Origin: Streptomyces venezuelae
GTDB taxonomy: Bacteria; Actinomycetota; Actinomycetes; Streptomycetales; Streptomycetaceae
Length of the DNA stretch: 64,000 nt
Assembly (NCBI RefSeq): GCF_008642355.1
Contig: NZ_CP029193.1
Coordinates: 4,178,001 to 4,242,000 of the forward strand
Direction of reading: 5' to 3'
Shown: positions 1-8,535 of the stretch, one piece after another
Layout: every line of letters begins with the position of its first letter
Numbering within the stretch: position 1 is the first letter of the stretch
Made by a program: the position numbers and the translations under genes
Notes under the pieces: model-generated
Databases searched by the model: none
What the model was told of the DNA's origin: nothing
The model's input: only the letters and a program-made list of their open reading frames with translations

Positions 1-1
1 C

Positions 2-874
2 GCCGCCCTCGCCCTGGAGGAGCGGGACTGGCTCTTTCCCAGTTACCGGGACACGCTCGCCGTGGTCGCCCGCGGCCTCGCCCCCGCGAGCGCGCTGACC
101 TTGTTGCGCGGCGACTGGCACACCGGATACGACCCGCGCGAGCACCGCATAGCGCCGCTGAGCACCCCTCTTGCGACCCAGCTCCCCCATGCCGTCGGCC
201 TCGCGCACGCGGCCCGGCTCAAGGGCGACGGCGTCGTCGCGCTCGCCATGGTCGGTGACGGCGGCACCAGCGAGGGCGACTTCCACGAGGCGCTGAACTT
301 CGCCGCAGTGTGGCAGGCCCCCGTCGTCTTCCTCGTGCAGAACAACGGCTTCGCGATCTCCGTGCCGCTCGCCAAGCAGACGGCGGCCCCGTCCCTGGCC
401 CACAAGGCCGTGGGGTACGGCATGCCGGGACGCCTGGTCGACGGCAACGACGCGGCGGCGATGCACGAGGTGCTGAGCGAAGCGGTCGCCCGCGCGCGTG
501 AGGGTGGCGGCCCCACGCTCGTCGAGGCGGTCACGTACCGCATGGAGGCGCACACGAACGCCGACGACGCCACTCGCTACCGACAGGACACCGACGTCGA
601 GGCCTGGCGCGACCACGACCCGATCCTGCTCATGGAGCGGGAGCTCACGGAGCGCGGACTCCTGGACGACGACATGAAGCGGCAGGCAAGCGACGACGCC
701 GAGGCCATGGCCGCCGACCTGCGCGAACACATGAACCAGGAGCCCGTGCTCGACCCCATGGACCTCTTCACGCACGTGTACGCCGAGCAGACCTCCCAGC
801 TCAGGGAGCAGGCGGCACAGTTGCGGGCCGAGCTCGAAGTCGCCTCGGAAGAGGCCGAGGAGGAAGCCCGATGA
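2..874 (+). CDS. bkdA: 2-oxo acid dehydrogenase E1 alpha (5' truncated by window edge)
   Basis: Alpha subunit of the thiamine-diphosphate E1 component of a branched-chain alpha-keto acid dehydrogenase, which decarboxylates keto acids from Val, Leu and Ile and feeds branched acyl-CoA starters to fatty-acid synthesis. The frame is open from base 2, so the N-terminus lies outside the window. The ThDP motif begins GDGGTSEGD and ends at QNNGFAIS, and a late YRMEAHTNADD stretch is typical of E1 alpha. The last ~40 residues form a charged, coiled-coil-like tail (QLREQAAQLRAELEVASEEA) not present in the second E1 alpha of this window. The stop overlaps the next start (ATGA), so the genes are coupled. 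A pyruvate dehydrogenase role cannot be excluded from sequence; the two bkd-like sets favour bkd. Confidence 0.85.
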   Translation, partial: AALALEERDWLFPSYRDTLAVVARGLAPASALTLLRGDWHTGYDPREHRIAPLSTPLATQLPHAVGLAHAARLKGDGVVALAMVGDGGTSEGDFHEALNFAAVWQAPVVFLVQNNGFAISVPLAKQTAAPSLAHKAVGYGMPGRLVDGNDAAAMHEVLSEAVARAREGGGPTLVEAVTYRMEAHTNADDATRYRQDTDVEAWRDHDPILLMERELTERGLLDDDMKRQASDDAEAMAADLREHMNQEPVLDPMDLFTHVYAEQTSQLREQAAQLRAELEVASEEAEEEAR

Positions 875-1887
875 CCACGGTCGCGGCGAAGCCGGCCACC
901 AAACCGGCCACCATGGCGCAGGCGCTCGGGCGCGCGCTGCGGGACTCGATGGCCGAGGACCCGTCCGTCCACGTCCTCGGAGAGGACGTCGGAGCGCTCG
1001 GCGGTGTCTTCAGGGTGACCGACGGGCTCGCGGCGGAGTTCGGCGAGGACCGCTGCACCGACACGCCCCTCGCCGAGGCGGGCATCCTCGGCACGGCGGT
1101 AGGCATGGCGATGTACGGGCTGCGGCCGGTCGTCGAGATGCAGTTCGACGCGTTCGCGTACCCCGCCTTCGAGCAGCTGATCTCACACGTGGCGCGGATG
1201 CGGAACCGCACGCGGGGCGCGTTGCCGCTGCCCATCACCGTGCGCGTGCCCTACGGCGGCGGCATCGGCGGCGTCGAGCACCACAGCGATTCCTCCGAGG
1301 CGTACTACATCGCGACCCCCGGCCTGCACGTCGTCACGCCCGCCACGGTGTCCGACGCCTACGGCCTGCTGCGCGCCTCCATCGCCTCCGACGACCCCGT
1401 CGTCTTCCTGGAGCCGAAGCGGCTGTACTGGTCGAAGGCCGACTGGAACCCGGAGGCACCGCAAGCCGTTGAACCGATAGGCCGCGCGGTGGTGCGGCGC
1501 ACCGGGCGCAGCGCCACGCTCATCACGTACGGACCGTCCGTGCCCGTCTGCCTGGAGGCGGCGGAGGCGGCCCGCGCCGAGGGCTGGGACCTCGAAGTGG
1601 TCGACCTGCGCTCCCTCGTGCCGTTCGACGACGAGACGGTCGCCGCGTCCGTGCGGCGGACCGGGCGGGCCGTCGTCGTCCACGAGTCGGGCGGCTTCGG
1701 TGGTCCCGGCGGCGAGATCGCCGCGCGTGTCACCGAGCGGTGCTTCCACCACCTGGAGGCGCCGGTGCTGCGCGTCGCGGGCTTCGACATCCCGTACCCT
1801 CCGCCGATGCTGGAGAAGCACCATCTCCCGGGCGTCGACCGGATCCTGGACGCGGTCGCGCGGCTGCAGTGGGAGGCGGACAGCTGA
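871..1887 (+). CDS. bkdB: 2-oxo acid dehydrogenase E1 beta
   Basis: 338-aa beta subunit that pairs with the preceding E1 alpha to form the ThDP-dependent decarboxylase. Family hallmarks: GEDVGALGGVFRVTDGL near residue 35, DTPLAEAGI, the PYGGGIGGVEHHSDS block that contributes to the active site, and the C-terminal transketolase domain ending near the PYPPPMLEKHHLPG motif. The ATG overlaps the E1 alpha stop by 4 bp and the stop codon overlaps the E2 start by one base (TGATG), giving a tightly coupled three-gene operon. It is a clear but diverged paralogue of the E1 beta at 16037-17017. Confidence 0.9.
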   Translation: MTTVAAKPATKPATMAQALGRALRDSMAEDPSVHVLGEDVGALGGVFRVTDGLAAEFGEDRCTDTPLAEAGILGTAVGMAMYGLRPVVEMQFDAFAYPAFEQLISHVARMRNRTRGALPLPITVRVPYGGGIGGVEHHSDSSEAYYIATPGLHVVTPATVSDAYGLLRASIASDDPVVFLEPKRLYWSKADWNPEAPQAVEPIGRAVVRRTGRSATLITYGPSVPVCLEAAEAARAEGWDLEVVDLRSLVPFDDETVAASVRRTGRAVVVHESGGFGGPGGEIAARVTERCFHHLEAPVLRVAGFDIPYPPPMLEKHHLPGVDRILDAVARLQWEADS

Positions 1888-3437
1888 TGGCCCAGGTCCT
1901 TGAATTCAAGCTGCCCGACCTCGGGGAAGGGCTGACGGAGGCGGAAGTCGTCCGCTGGCTCGTCGACGTCGGCGACGTCGTGACCGTGGACCAGCCGGTC
2001 GTCGAGGTCGAGACGGCCAAGGCGATGGTCGAGGTGCCGTGCCCCTACGGAGGCGTGGTCACCGCCCGCTTCGGCGAGGAGGGCACGGAACTGCCGGTGG
2101 GCGCGCCGCTGTTGACGGTCGCGGTGGGAGCGGGTTCTGGCGGGGCGCCTGAGGAGCCTGCTGATCGGGCCATGCAGGCCGCCGCGGAGCGCGCGGCCGC
2201 GGAACAGACGGCTGCGGAGCAGGGCGGTGCGGAGTCCTCCGGGAACGTGCTGGTCGGGTACGGGACGACGGCGGCACCTGCGCGGCGGCGCCGGGTGCGG
2301 GCGGTGCGGGTCTCCGCGCCACCGACTTCCGCGCCCGCCGATCCGGCTCCGGCTCCTCCCACCGCTCCGGCTCCAGCCGCGCCTGCCTCGGCCGCACCTC
2401 CCTCAACCTCCCCGGCCGCAAAGGCTCCCGCCCCCGGGGCGCCCGCTCTCGATGGGCCAGTTCCGGTGATCTCTCCGCTGGTGCGCAAGCTGGCGCGGGA
2501 GAACGACGTGGACCTGCGCAGTCTGGTGGGGTCCGGGCCGGACGGGCTCATCCTTCGGGCCGACGTCGACGCCGCCGTCGAGGCGCGCCGGGCGGTGGCA
2601 CAGGCCGGGACGTCCGACGAGGAACGCACACGCGCGCTCAAGGCAGCCGTCCGGGAGGACGACGAACTGATCCGCGCCGGACGTCATGAGGCGCGGCAGC
2701 GCGTGGAGGCCGGGGAGGAGCCGCGCAGGACAGGCCTCTACTCCCGGCACCCGCTGACCGGACTGCGCGGGCTCGTCGCCGACAAGATGTCCCGCAGTCG
2801 CCGCGAGATACCGGAGGCGACCTGCTGGGTCGACGCCGACGCGACCGAGCTGCTGGCGGCCCGCAAGGCCATGAACGACGCCATGACCGACCGCGAAGGA
2901 CAGAAGGTGTCGCTGCTCGCGCTCCTCGCGCGGATCAGCGTGGCCGGACTGACCCGCTTCCCGGCGCTCAACTCCGCCGTGGACATGGAGGCGCGAGAGG
3001 TGCGGCAGTTCGCCGACATCCACCTCGGCTTCGCCGCGCAGACCCCGCGCGGCCTGGTCGTTCCCGTGGTGCGGCACGCGCAGTCGCGGTCGACCGGCTC
3101 GATCAACGCGGAGCTGATACGGCTCACGGAGTCCGCGCGCGCGGGAACGCTCACGCCGGGGGAGCTCACCGGAGGCACGTTCACGCTCAACAACTACGGG
3201 GTGTTCGGGGTCGACGGTTCCACGCCGATCATCAACCACCCCGAGGCGGCCATGCTCGGCGTCGGCCGGATCGTGCCCAGGCCGTGGGTGCACCAGGGCG
3301 AGTTGGCCGTGCGGCACGTGGTGCAGTTGTCGCTCACCTTCGACCACCGGGTGTGCGACGGCGGTACGGCGGGCGGCTTCCTGCGGTACGTGGCGGACTG
3401 CGTCGAGCAACCGGCGGTGTTGCTGCGGTCGGTGTGA
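1887..3437 (+). CDS. bkdC: 2-oxo acid dehydrogenase E2 (lipoamide acyltransferase)
   Basis: 516-aa core acyltransferase moving the acyl group from E1 to CoA. Layout: one lipoyl domain with the acceptor lysine in VETAKAMVEV (about K45), a long Ala/Pro-rich linker (about residues 80-190), a peripheral-subunit-binding domain beginning at SPLVRKLAREN, and the catalytic domain ending in FDHRVCDGG, whose His and Asp are the acyltransferase residues. The start at 1887 is set by the one-base overlap with the E1 beta stop; an upstream in-frame extension only reads E1 beta antiframe. No E3 (lipoamide dehydrogenase) follows, so E3 must be supplied from elsewhere. Confidence 0.9.
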   Translation: MAQVLEFKLPDLGEGLTEAEVVRWLVDVGDVVTVDQPVVEVETAKAMVEVPCPYGGVVTARFGEEGTELPVGAPLLTVAVGAGSGGAPEEPADRAMQAAAERAAAEQTAAEQGGAESSGNVLVGYGTTAAPARRRRVRAVRVSAPPTSAPADPAPAPPTAPAPAAPASAAPPSTSPAAKAPAPGAPALDGPVPVISPLVRKLARENDVDLRSLVGSGPDGLILRADVDAAVEARRAVAQAGTSDEERTRALKAAVREDDELIRAGRHEARQRVEAGEEPRRTGLYSRHPLTGLRGLVADKMSRSRREIPEATCWVDADATELLAARKAMNDAMTDREGQKVSLLALLARISVAGLTRFPALNSAVDMEAREVRQFADIHLGFAAQTPRGLVVPVVRHAQSRSTGSINAELIRLTESARAGTLTPGELTGGTFTLNNYGVFGVDGSTPIINHPEAAMLGVGRIVPRPWVHQGELAVRHVVQLSLTFDHRVCDGGTAGGFLRYVADCVEQPAVLLRSV

Positions 3438-3469
3438 GGAGCACGGGCGGGGGCCCTGGTGGAGGCGCG

Positions 3470-3482
3470 TGACGTAAGTCCC
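3470..3482. promoter_or_regulatory. DosR/DevR-box-like palindrome upstream of mobA
   Basis: TGACGTAAGTCCC reads GGGACTTACGTCA on the other strand and matches the core GGGACT-nnn-GTCC of the mycobacterial DosR (DevR) box. The 12-mer GACGTAAGTCCC recurs exactly at 13714-13725 upstream of the PPOX gene next to a DevR-like regulator gene. It lies 59 bases before the GTG of the mobA fusion. A -10-like CATACT at 3530-3535 sits 6 bases before that GTG, so the mRNA may be leaderless. Confidence 0.5.
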
Positions 3483-3541
3483 GTGCCTGTAGGGCCCTTC
3501 ACGGGGGTGTCAATGATCCTTCGTATGCCCATACTCGGGGT

Positions 3542-4609
3542 GTGACCACGAAAGAGGGCGGCCCGTACGACGCCGTCGTGCTCGCCGGGGGCGGCGCCGC
3601 CCGCCTCGGCGGTGCGGACAAGCCGGGGGTGCGGGTCGGCGGCCGTGCGCTGATCGACCGGGTGCTCGCGGCGTGCTCCGGCGCGGGTACGACCGTCGTG
3701 GTGGCCGCGCCGCGGCCGACCGTGCGCCCCGTCGTCTGGGCGCGCGAGGAGCCCGCGGGCGGTGGCCCCCTGGCCGCGCTCGACGCGGGGCTCGCCCGCA
3801 CGACGGCGGAACAGGTCGTCGTACTCTCCGCCGACCTGCCGTTCCTGGGCGAGCGGACCGTTCGCCGGCTTCTCGACGCGCTGGCCGGGAGCGGGGCGGA
3901 CGGCGCGGTGCTCACCGACCCCGACGGCCGCGACCAGCCACTCGTCGCGGCCTATCGGCGTGACGCACTCCTGCGGGGGATCGCCGCGCTCGACGAGCGG
4001 GACGGCCACGGGGGCGGCGGGCTCGCCGGGCTGCCGTTGCGGCGGCTCACCGGGCGGCTCGCCCTCACCCGGGTCGCGGACCCTCTCGCCGCTTTCGACT
4101 GCGACACCTGGGACGACATCGCGTCCGCCCGGGCGCGGATCAGGGAGCATGGCAACGTGTTGGATGAATGGATTTCCGCAGTCAAGGACGAGCTGGGCAT
4201 CGAGCTCGACGTCGACACCGGCGCCCTCCTGGACCTCGCTCGCGACGCCGCGCACGGCGTGGCCAGGCCCGCGGCACCGCTGACCACGTTCCTCGTCGGG
4301 TACGCGGCGGCGCAGGCCGCGGCGCGCGGCGGAGCGGCCGGTGGTGCCGAGGCGGTGGCCGAGGCGACGCGCAAGGCCGTGGCTCTCGCGGCCCGCTGGG
4401 CGGACGAGGACCAGCAGAACGCGAAGCCGGGCGCCGCGCAGCCCGAGTCCGCGCAGCCGGGCGCCGCCCAGGCCGAGTCAGAGGGGCCCGGCGCCGCCCA
4501 GCCCAAGTCCGCGTCGTCCGCCCCCGCGAGCCCCGGCGCCGCCCAGCCCGGCTCCCCTCGGCCCGCCCCCGCGCAGCCCGCTCCCGGTACGCCTCCGAGT
4601 GCCGGATGA
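3542..4609 (+). CDS. mobA: MobA-like nucleotidyltransferase fused to DUF6457
   Basis: 355 aa. Residues 1-190 are a molybdenum-cofactor guanylyltransferase-type domain: nucleotide loop LAGGGAARLGGADKPG (GGxxxRxGxxK), then LSADLPFL carrying the metal Asp, so it probably attaches a nucleotide to molybdopterin. Residues ~200-285 are a DUF6457 domain (LDEWISAVKDELG through FLVGYAAAQ), often found beside Moco genes. The last ~65 residues are a disordered Ala/Pro/Gln/Glu repeat (variants of PGAAQPES). GTG 3542 is chosen because the NTP-binding loop follows at the usual distance. The stop overlaps the moeA start (ATGA). A DosR-box-like site lies ~60 bp upstream. Confidence 0.85.
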   Translation: MTTKEGGPYDAVVLAGGGAARLGGADKPGVRVGGRALIDRVLAACSGAGTTVVVAAPRPTVRPVVWAREEPAGGGPLAALDAGLARTTAEQVVVLSADLPFLGERTVRRLLDALAGSGADGAVLTDPDGRDQPLVAAYRRDALLRGIAALDERDGHGGGGLAGLPLRRLTGRLALTRVADPLAAFDCDTWDDIASARARIREHGNVLDEWISAVKDELGIELDVDTGALLDLARDAAHGVARPAAPLTTFLVGYAAAQAAARGGAAGGAEAVAEATRKAVALAARWADEDQQNAKPGAAQPESAQPGAAQAESEGPGAAQPKSASSAPASPGAAQPGSPRPAPAQPAPGTPPSAG

Positions 4610-6183
4610 CCGGGCAGCCCGCGTCGGACGCCGAGCTCGACGAGGCGCTCGCCCTGGTGAACGGGCACCGTGACGCCTACAACGGCCACGACGCCCACGA
4701 AGACCCCGTGCACCGGCCGACCTCGGCTCCGGCGCAGGCCGCACCCGCCCAAACGGCCCCGTCCGTCCCAGCGGCCCCGCCCTCCGCAACCGCCCCGCCC
4801 TCCACCCCCGCCGCCCACGACACCACCACCTGGCCCGCCGCCCGCGCCCGCGCCGAACGGGCCGCGCCCGAGCCCGGCACCGAGCCTGTCGACGTACCCC
4901 TGCACCGGGCCCTCGGCATGATCCTCGCCGCGCCGCTCACCGCCCTCACGGACCTGCCGTCCTTCGACACCTCGGCGATGGACGGCTGGGCCGTCGGCGG
5001 GCCCGGACCCTGGACGGTACGGGCCGACGGAATCCTCGCCGGACATGCCCGGCCTGACGCCCTCTCCGACGGTGAGGCGGTCCGTATCGCGACGGGAGCC
5101 CGCATCCCGCCGGACGCCACGGCCGTGCTGCGCAGCGAACACGGCAGGACCGACGACAAGGGCAGGCTGCACGCCCTGCGTGACGTGATCACCGGCCAGG
5201 ACATCCGGCCGCGCGGCCAGGAGTGCCGGTCCGGCGACCATCTCCTCCCCGCCGGTGCCCTGGTGACCCCCGCCGTGCTCGGTCTCGCCGCGGCCGCCGG
5301 GTACGACACCCTGCCGGTGTTCCGCAGGCCCTGTGCCGAAGTCCTCGTCCTCGGCGACGAGTTGCTGACGGACGGACTGCCGCGCGAAGGGCTCATCCGG
5401 GACGCACTCGGCCCGATGCTGCCGCCCTGGCTGCATGCGCTGGGCGCCGAGGTGACGGCCGTCCGGCGCCTCGGTGACGACGCCGAGGCCCTCCACGACG
5501 CGATCACCTCGTCCACCACCGACCTGATCGTCACCACGGGCGGCACCGCGTCAGGACCGGTCGACCACGTCCACCCCACCCTGCGCCGGATCGGCGCCGA
5601 ACTGCTCGTGGACGGCGTCGCGGTGCGCCCCGGGCACCCCATGCTGCTGGCCCGCGTCGGGGCGGGGCGGCACCTCGTCGGTCTGCCCGGCAACCCGCTC
5701 GCCGCCGTGTCCGGCCTCCTCACGCTGGCCGAACCCCTGCTGCGTACGCTCTCCGGCCGCGCGGCGGGCTGTGGCGGGCCCTCCACGTACACCGCCCCCC
5801 TGCGCGACGGCGTCCAGGGGCACCCGCACGACACCCGCCTCGTCCCCGTCGCCCTGCGGGACGAACGTGCCGTGCCGCTGCATTTCAACGGCCCCGCGAT
5901 GCTGCGCGGGATCGCGGCGGCCGACGGGCTCGCCGTCGTGCCGCCCGGCGGGGCGCGGGCGGGCAGGGAGGTGGAGGTCCTTGACCTGCCGTGGGCCGTT
6001 CCCGAGGTGGGCACCGGAACGGGCGTGGGCGCGGCTTTGTACGGTGGTCCGATTGACGGGGGCCAAGCCGAAGACAGCGCAGGATCCGGAGCCGGTGTCG
6101 GCACCGGATCCGGGGCCGGGCCCGAGGTGGGGGCTGGGCCCGCGGATGGGGCAGTCGTAGACGGCGAGGAGCGTTTCACGTGA
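4606..6183 (+). CDS. moeA: Molybdopterin molybdenumtransferase MoeA
   Basis: 525 aa; inserts molybdate into adenylylated molybdopterin. The core shows the N-terminal RALG...DLPSFDTSAMDGWAV block, RIATGARIP, a central MoCF-biosynthesis domain with TTGGTASGPVDHV, and VRPGHPMLLA followed by GLPGNPLAA, all standard MoeA motifs. Longer than usual (~400-440) because of a ~100-residue acidic/Ala-Pro N-terminal leader and a Gly/Ala-rich tail after the conserved C-terminal domain IV. The ATG overlaps the mobA stop. The stop codon TGA 6181-6183 lies inside a parS site and beyond the start of the next gene. Confidence 0.9.
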   Translation: MTGQPASDAELDEALALVNGHRDAYNGHDAHEDPVHRPTSAPAQAAPAQTAPSVPAAPPSATAPPSTPAAHDTTTWPAARARAERAAPEPGTEPVDVPLHRALGMILAAPLTALTDLPSFDTSAMDGWAVGGPGPWTVRADGILAGHARPDALSDGEAVRIATGARIPPDATAVLRSEHGRTDDKGRLHALRDVITGQDIRPRGQECRSGDHLLPAGALVTPAVLGLAAAAGYDTLPVFRRPCAEVLVLGDELLTDGLPREGLIRDALGPMLPPWLHALGAEVTAVRRLGDDAEALHDAITSSTTDLIVTTGGTASGPVDHVHPTLRRIGAELLVDGVAVRPGHPMLLARVGAGRHLVGLPGNPLAAVSGLLTLAEPLLRTLSGRAAGCGGPSTYTAPLRDGVQGHPHDTRLVPVALRDERAVPLHFNGPAMLRGIAAADGLAVVPPGGARAGREVEVLDLPWAVPEVGTGTGVGAALYGGPIDGGQAEDSAGSGAGVGTGSGAGPEVGAGPADGAVVDGEERFT

Positions 6184-6186
6184 AAC
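6173..6186. promoter_or_regulatory. parS chromosome-partition site (perfect 14-bp palindrome)
   Basis: GTTTCACGTGAAAC is a perfect palindrome identical to the consensus ParB-binding site described for Streptomyces. It spans the last codons and stop of moeA and the GTG start of the channel gene. Streptomyces parS sites cluster around oriC, so this places the window in the origin-proximal core. I saw no second exact copy in the window. Confidence 0.9.
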
Positions 6187-7277
6187 TTCCCGGGCATGAC
6201 GCCATGGCGCGTCACCCCGAAGAGCAGCACACGACACACCGCATCAAACTGCCCCAGCGCACGGTCGAGCGGCCGTTGCGCCAGGTCACCCGCCGTCTCG
6301 CGATGGCGCTGTTCGTGCTTGCCCTGACGACGGTCCTCGTCTACATCGACCGCGACGGCTACCACGACAACTCGGACGACCGCCTCGACTTCCTCGATTC
6401 CGCGTACTACGCGACGGTCACGCTCTCGACCACGGGATACGGAGACATCGTCCCGTACAGCGACAGCGCGCGGCTCACCAACATTCTCCTGGTCACGCCG
6501 TTGCGCGTGCTCTTCCTGATCATCCTGGTCGGCACCACTCTCGAAGTGCTCACGGAACGGACGCGCGAGGAATGGCGTCTGTCCCGCTGGAGGTCCAACT
6601 TGCGTGAACACACTGTTGTCGTCGGCTTCGGCACGAAGGGGCGTTCCGCGATCCAGACGGTCTGCGCGACCGGTCTGAAGCCGGAGCAGATCGTGGTGGT
6701 CGACCCCAGCGCGAAGGTGATCGACGCGGCCACGGCGGAGGGGTACGCGGGCGTCGTCGGCGATGCGACGCGCAGCGACGTGCTGCTCCGCGCCGAGGTG
6801 CAGCGGGCCCGCCAGATCATCATCGCGACGCAGCGCGACGACACGGCGGTACTGGTCGCGCTCACCGCCCGGCAGCTGAACCGCGGGGCGAAGATCGTGG
6901 CGGCGGTGCGGGAGGAGGAGAACGCGCCGCTGCTCCGGCAGTCCGGAGCGGACGCGGTGATCACCAGCGCCAGCGCGGCGGGCCGGCTGCTCGGTCTCTC
7001 CGTGCTCAGCCCGAGCGCGGGCATGGTCATGGAGGACCTGATCCAGCAGGGCAGCGGCCTCGACCTCGTCGAACGCCCGGTCATAAAGGCCGAGGTGGGG
7101 CTGAGCGTGCGGGAGACGGACGACCTGGTGGTGAGTGTCGTACGAGGGCACCGCGTGCTCGGATACGACGACCCGGCCGTCGGCAAACTGGAGCTGACGG
7201 ACCGGCTGATCACGATCGTACGAGCGTCACCCGGCACGGCGGTCGCCCCGGACATCAAGCCGCTGCGCCCGAACTGA
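6180..7277 (+). CDS. Two-TM potassium channel / TrkA-N (RCK) protein
   Basis: 365 aa. N-terminal membrane part: TM1 around residues 40-58, a pore loop with selectivity filter TTGYGD near residue 87, TM2 around 105-125, like bacterial 2-TM K+ channels. It continues into a cytoplasmic RCK domain: Rossmann start HTVVVGFGTKG (~143), VVDPSAKV and VGDATRSDVL, then a TrkA-C-like C-terminal lobe. Likely ligand-gated K+ flux. GTG 6180 has a GGCGAGGAG ribosome site 8 bases upstream and overlaps moeA by 4 bp; ATG 6204 is a weaker alternative. The start codon lies within parS, so ParB binding could affect its expression (inference). Confidence 0.85.
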   Translation: MKLPGHDAMARHPEEQHTTHRIKLPQRTVERPLRQVTRRLAMALFVLALTTVLVYIDRDGYHDNSDDRLDFLDSAYYATVTLSTTGYGDIVPYSDSARLTNILLVTPLRVLFLIILVGTTLEVLTERTREEWRLSRWRSNLREHTVVVGFGTKGRSAIQTVCATGLKPEQIVVVDPSAKVIDAATAEGYAGVVGDATRSDVLLRAEVQRARQIIIATQRDDTAVLVALTARQLNRGAKIVAAVREEENAPLLRQSGADAVITSASAAGRLLGLSVLSPSAGMVMEDLIQQGSGLDLVERPVIKAEVGLSVRETDDLVVSVVRGHRVLGYDDPAVGKLELTDRLITIVRASPGTAVAPDIKPLRPN

Positions 7278-7290
7278 GCCGGAAAGGCGG

Positions 7291-7436
7291 GCGCGGGCCC
7301 GCACCGTCATCGACTGCCACCCCCGCGGCGCGGGCCCGCACCGCCATCGACCGCCACGCCCGGGGTGCGGGCCCGCACCGCCATCGACTGCCACGCCCAG
7401 GGCGCGGGCCCGCACCGTCATCGCTGCCACGCCCGG
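7291..7436. repeat. Four tandem 37-bp repeats with GCGGGCCCGC palindromes
   Basis: Units begin at 7291, 7328, 7365 and 7402, an exact 37-bp period; the last has lost one base. Each unit holds the 10-bp palindrome GCGGGCCCGC followed by ACCGYCATCG and a CTGCCAC-like segment. The array fills nearly the whole gap between the channel gene and the oxidoreductase gene. No spacers are present, so it is not CRISPR. Each palindrome could fold, so the array may act as a terminator or protein-binding cluster (inference). Confidence 0.85.
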
Positions 7437-7469
7437 CCCTTCGCCCCGTACGCGAGTAGCCTCGCCAGC

Positions 7470-8447
7470 ATGTATGCGATCACGATCCCCGAACCCGGTG
7501 GCCCCGAAGCGCTCGTCTGGGCCGAGGTCCCCGATCCCGTACCCGGCGAGGGCGAGGTGCTCGTCGAGGTCGCGGCGAGCGCCGTCAACCGCGCCGATCT
7601 CCTGCAGCGGCAGGGCTTCTACAACCCGCCGCCCGGCGCCTCCCCGTACCCCGGCCTGGAGTGCTCGGGCCGCATCAGCGCGCTCGGCCCCGGCGTCTCC
7701 GGCTGGGCGGTCGGCGACGAGGTGTGCGCGCTGCTCTCCGGCGGCGGCTACGCGGAGCAGGTCGTCGTCCCCGCGGGCCAGCTGCTGCCCGTGCCGGACG
7801 GCGTCGACCTCGTCACGGCGGCCTCGCTGCCCGAGGTCACCTCGACCGTGTGGTCCAACGTCTTCATGATCGCCCACCTCAGGCTCGGCGAGACGCTGCT
7901 CGCGCACGGCGGTTCGAGCGGCATCGGCACCATGGCGATCCAGCTCGCCAAGGCCGTCGGCGCGAAGGTCGCCGTCACGGCGGGCAGCAAGGAGAAGCTG
8001 ACGTTCTGCGGCGAGCTGGGGGCCGACGTCCTCATCAACTACCGCGAGCAGGACTTCGTCGAGGAGATCGAGCGCGCCACGGACGGGGCCGGCGCGGACG
8101 TCATCCTCGACAACATGGGCGCGAAGTACCTCGACCGGAACGTGCGCGCTCTCGCCGTGAACGGTCGCCTCGCGATCATCGGCATGCAGGGCGGCGCCAA
8201 GGGTGAGCTGAACATCGGCGCGCTGCTCACCAAGCGGGCCGCCGTCACCGCCACGTCGCTGCGCGCCCGCCCGGCCGCCGAGAAGGCGTCGATCATCGCG
8301 GCCGTACGGGAGCACGTCTGGCCGTTGATCGGCGGGGGCCACGTGCGGCCCATCGTGGACCGGACCGTGCCGATGCGGGACGCGGCGGCGGCTCACCGGG
8401 TCCTGGAGGAGAGCAGCCACATCGGCAAGGTGCTGCTCACGCGGTAG
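7470..8447 (+). CDS. NAD(P)H quinone oxidoreductase (zinc-independent MDR family)
   Basis: 325-aa medium-chain reductase of the quinone oxidoreductase / PIG3 type, expected to reduce quinones or enones with NADPH in the cytosol. Motifs: SAVNRADLLQRQGFYNPP near residue 45, the GroES-like fold, then the Rossmann loop GGSSGIGTMAIQLAK (~145) and GADVLINYREQDF. The cysteine/histidine zinc ligands of alcohol dehydrogenases are absent. ATG 7470 starts the conserved MYAITIPEPGGPE; the frame remains open upstream through the 37-bp repeats, but that part has no family similarity. Stands alone, downstream of the repeat array. Confidence 0.88.
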   Translation: MYAITIPEPGGPEALVWAEVPDPVPGEGEVLVEVAASAVNRADLLQRQGFYNPPPGASPYPGLECSGRISALGPGVSGWAVGDEVCALLSGGGYAEQVVVPAGQLLPVPDGVDLVTAASLPEVTSTVWSNVFMIAHLRLGETLLAHGGSSGIGTMAIQLAKAVGAKVAVTAGSKEKLTFCGELGADVLINYREQDFVEEIERATDGAGADVILDNMGAKYLDRNVRALAVNGRLAIIGMQGGAKGELNIGALLTKRAAVTATSLRARPAAEKASIIAAVREHVWPLIGGGHVRPIVDRTVPMRDAAAAHRVLEESSHIGKVLLTR

Positions 8448-8535
8448 CGGAGCACGGACAGCGGGTGGGGCACTGCTCCGCCCGCTGCACTCCGCCCGAG
8501 ATGCCGGACATGCCCCGTCGTGTGACGCTGATCCC

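Noticed and set aside
7291..7436. Possible CRISPR array (37-bp repeats)
   Set aside because: Units are back to back with no unique spacers and no cas genes nearby.
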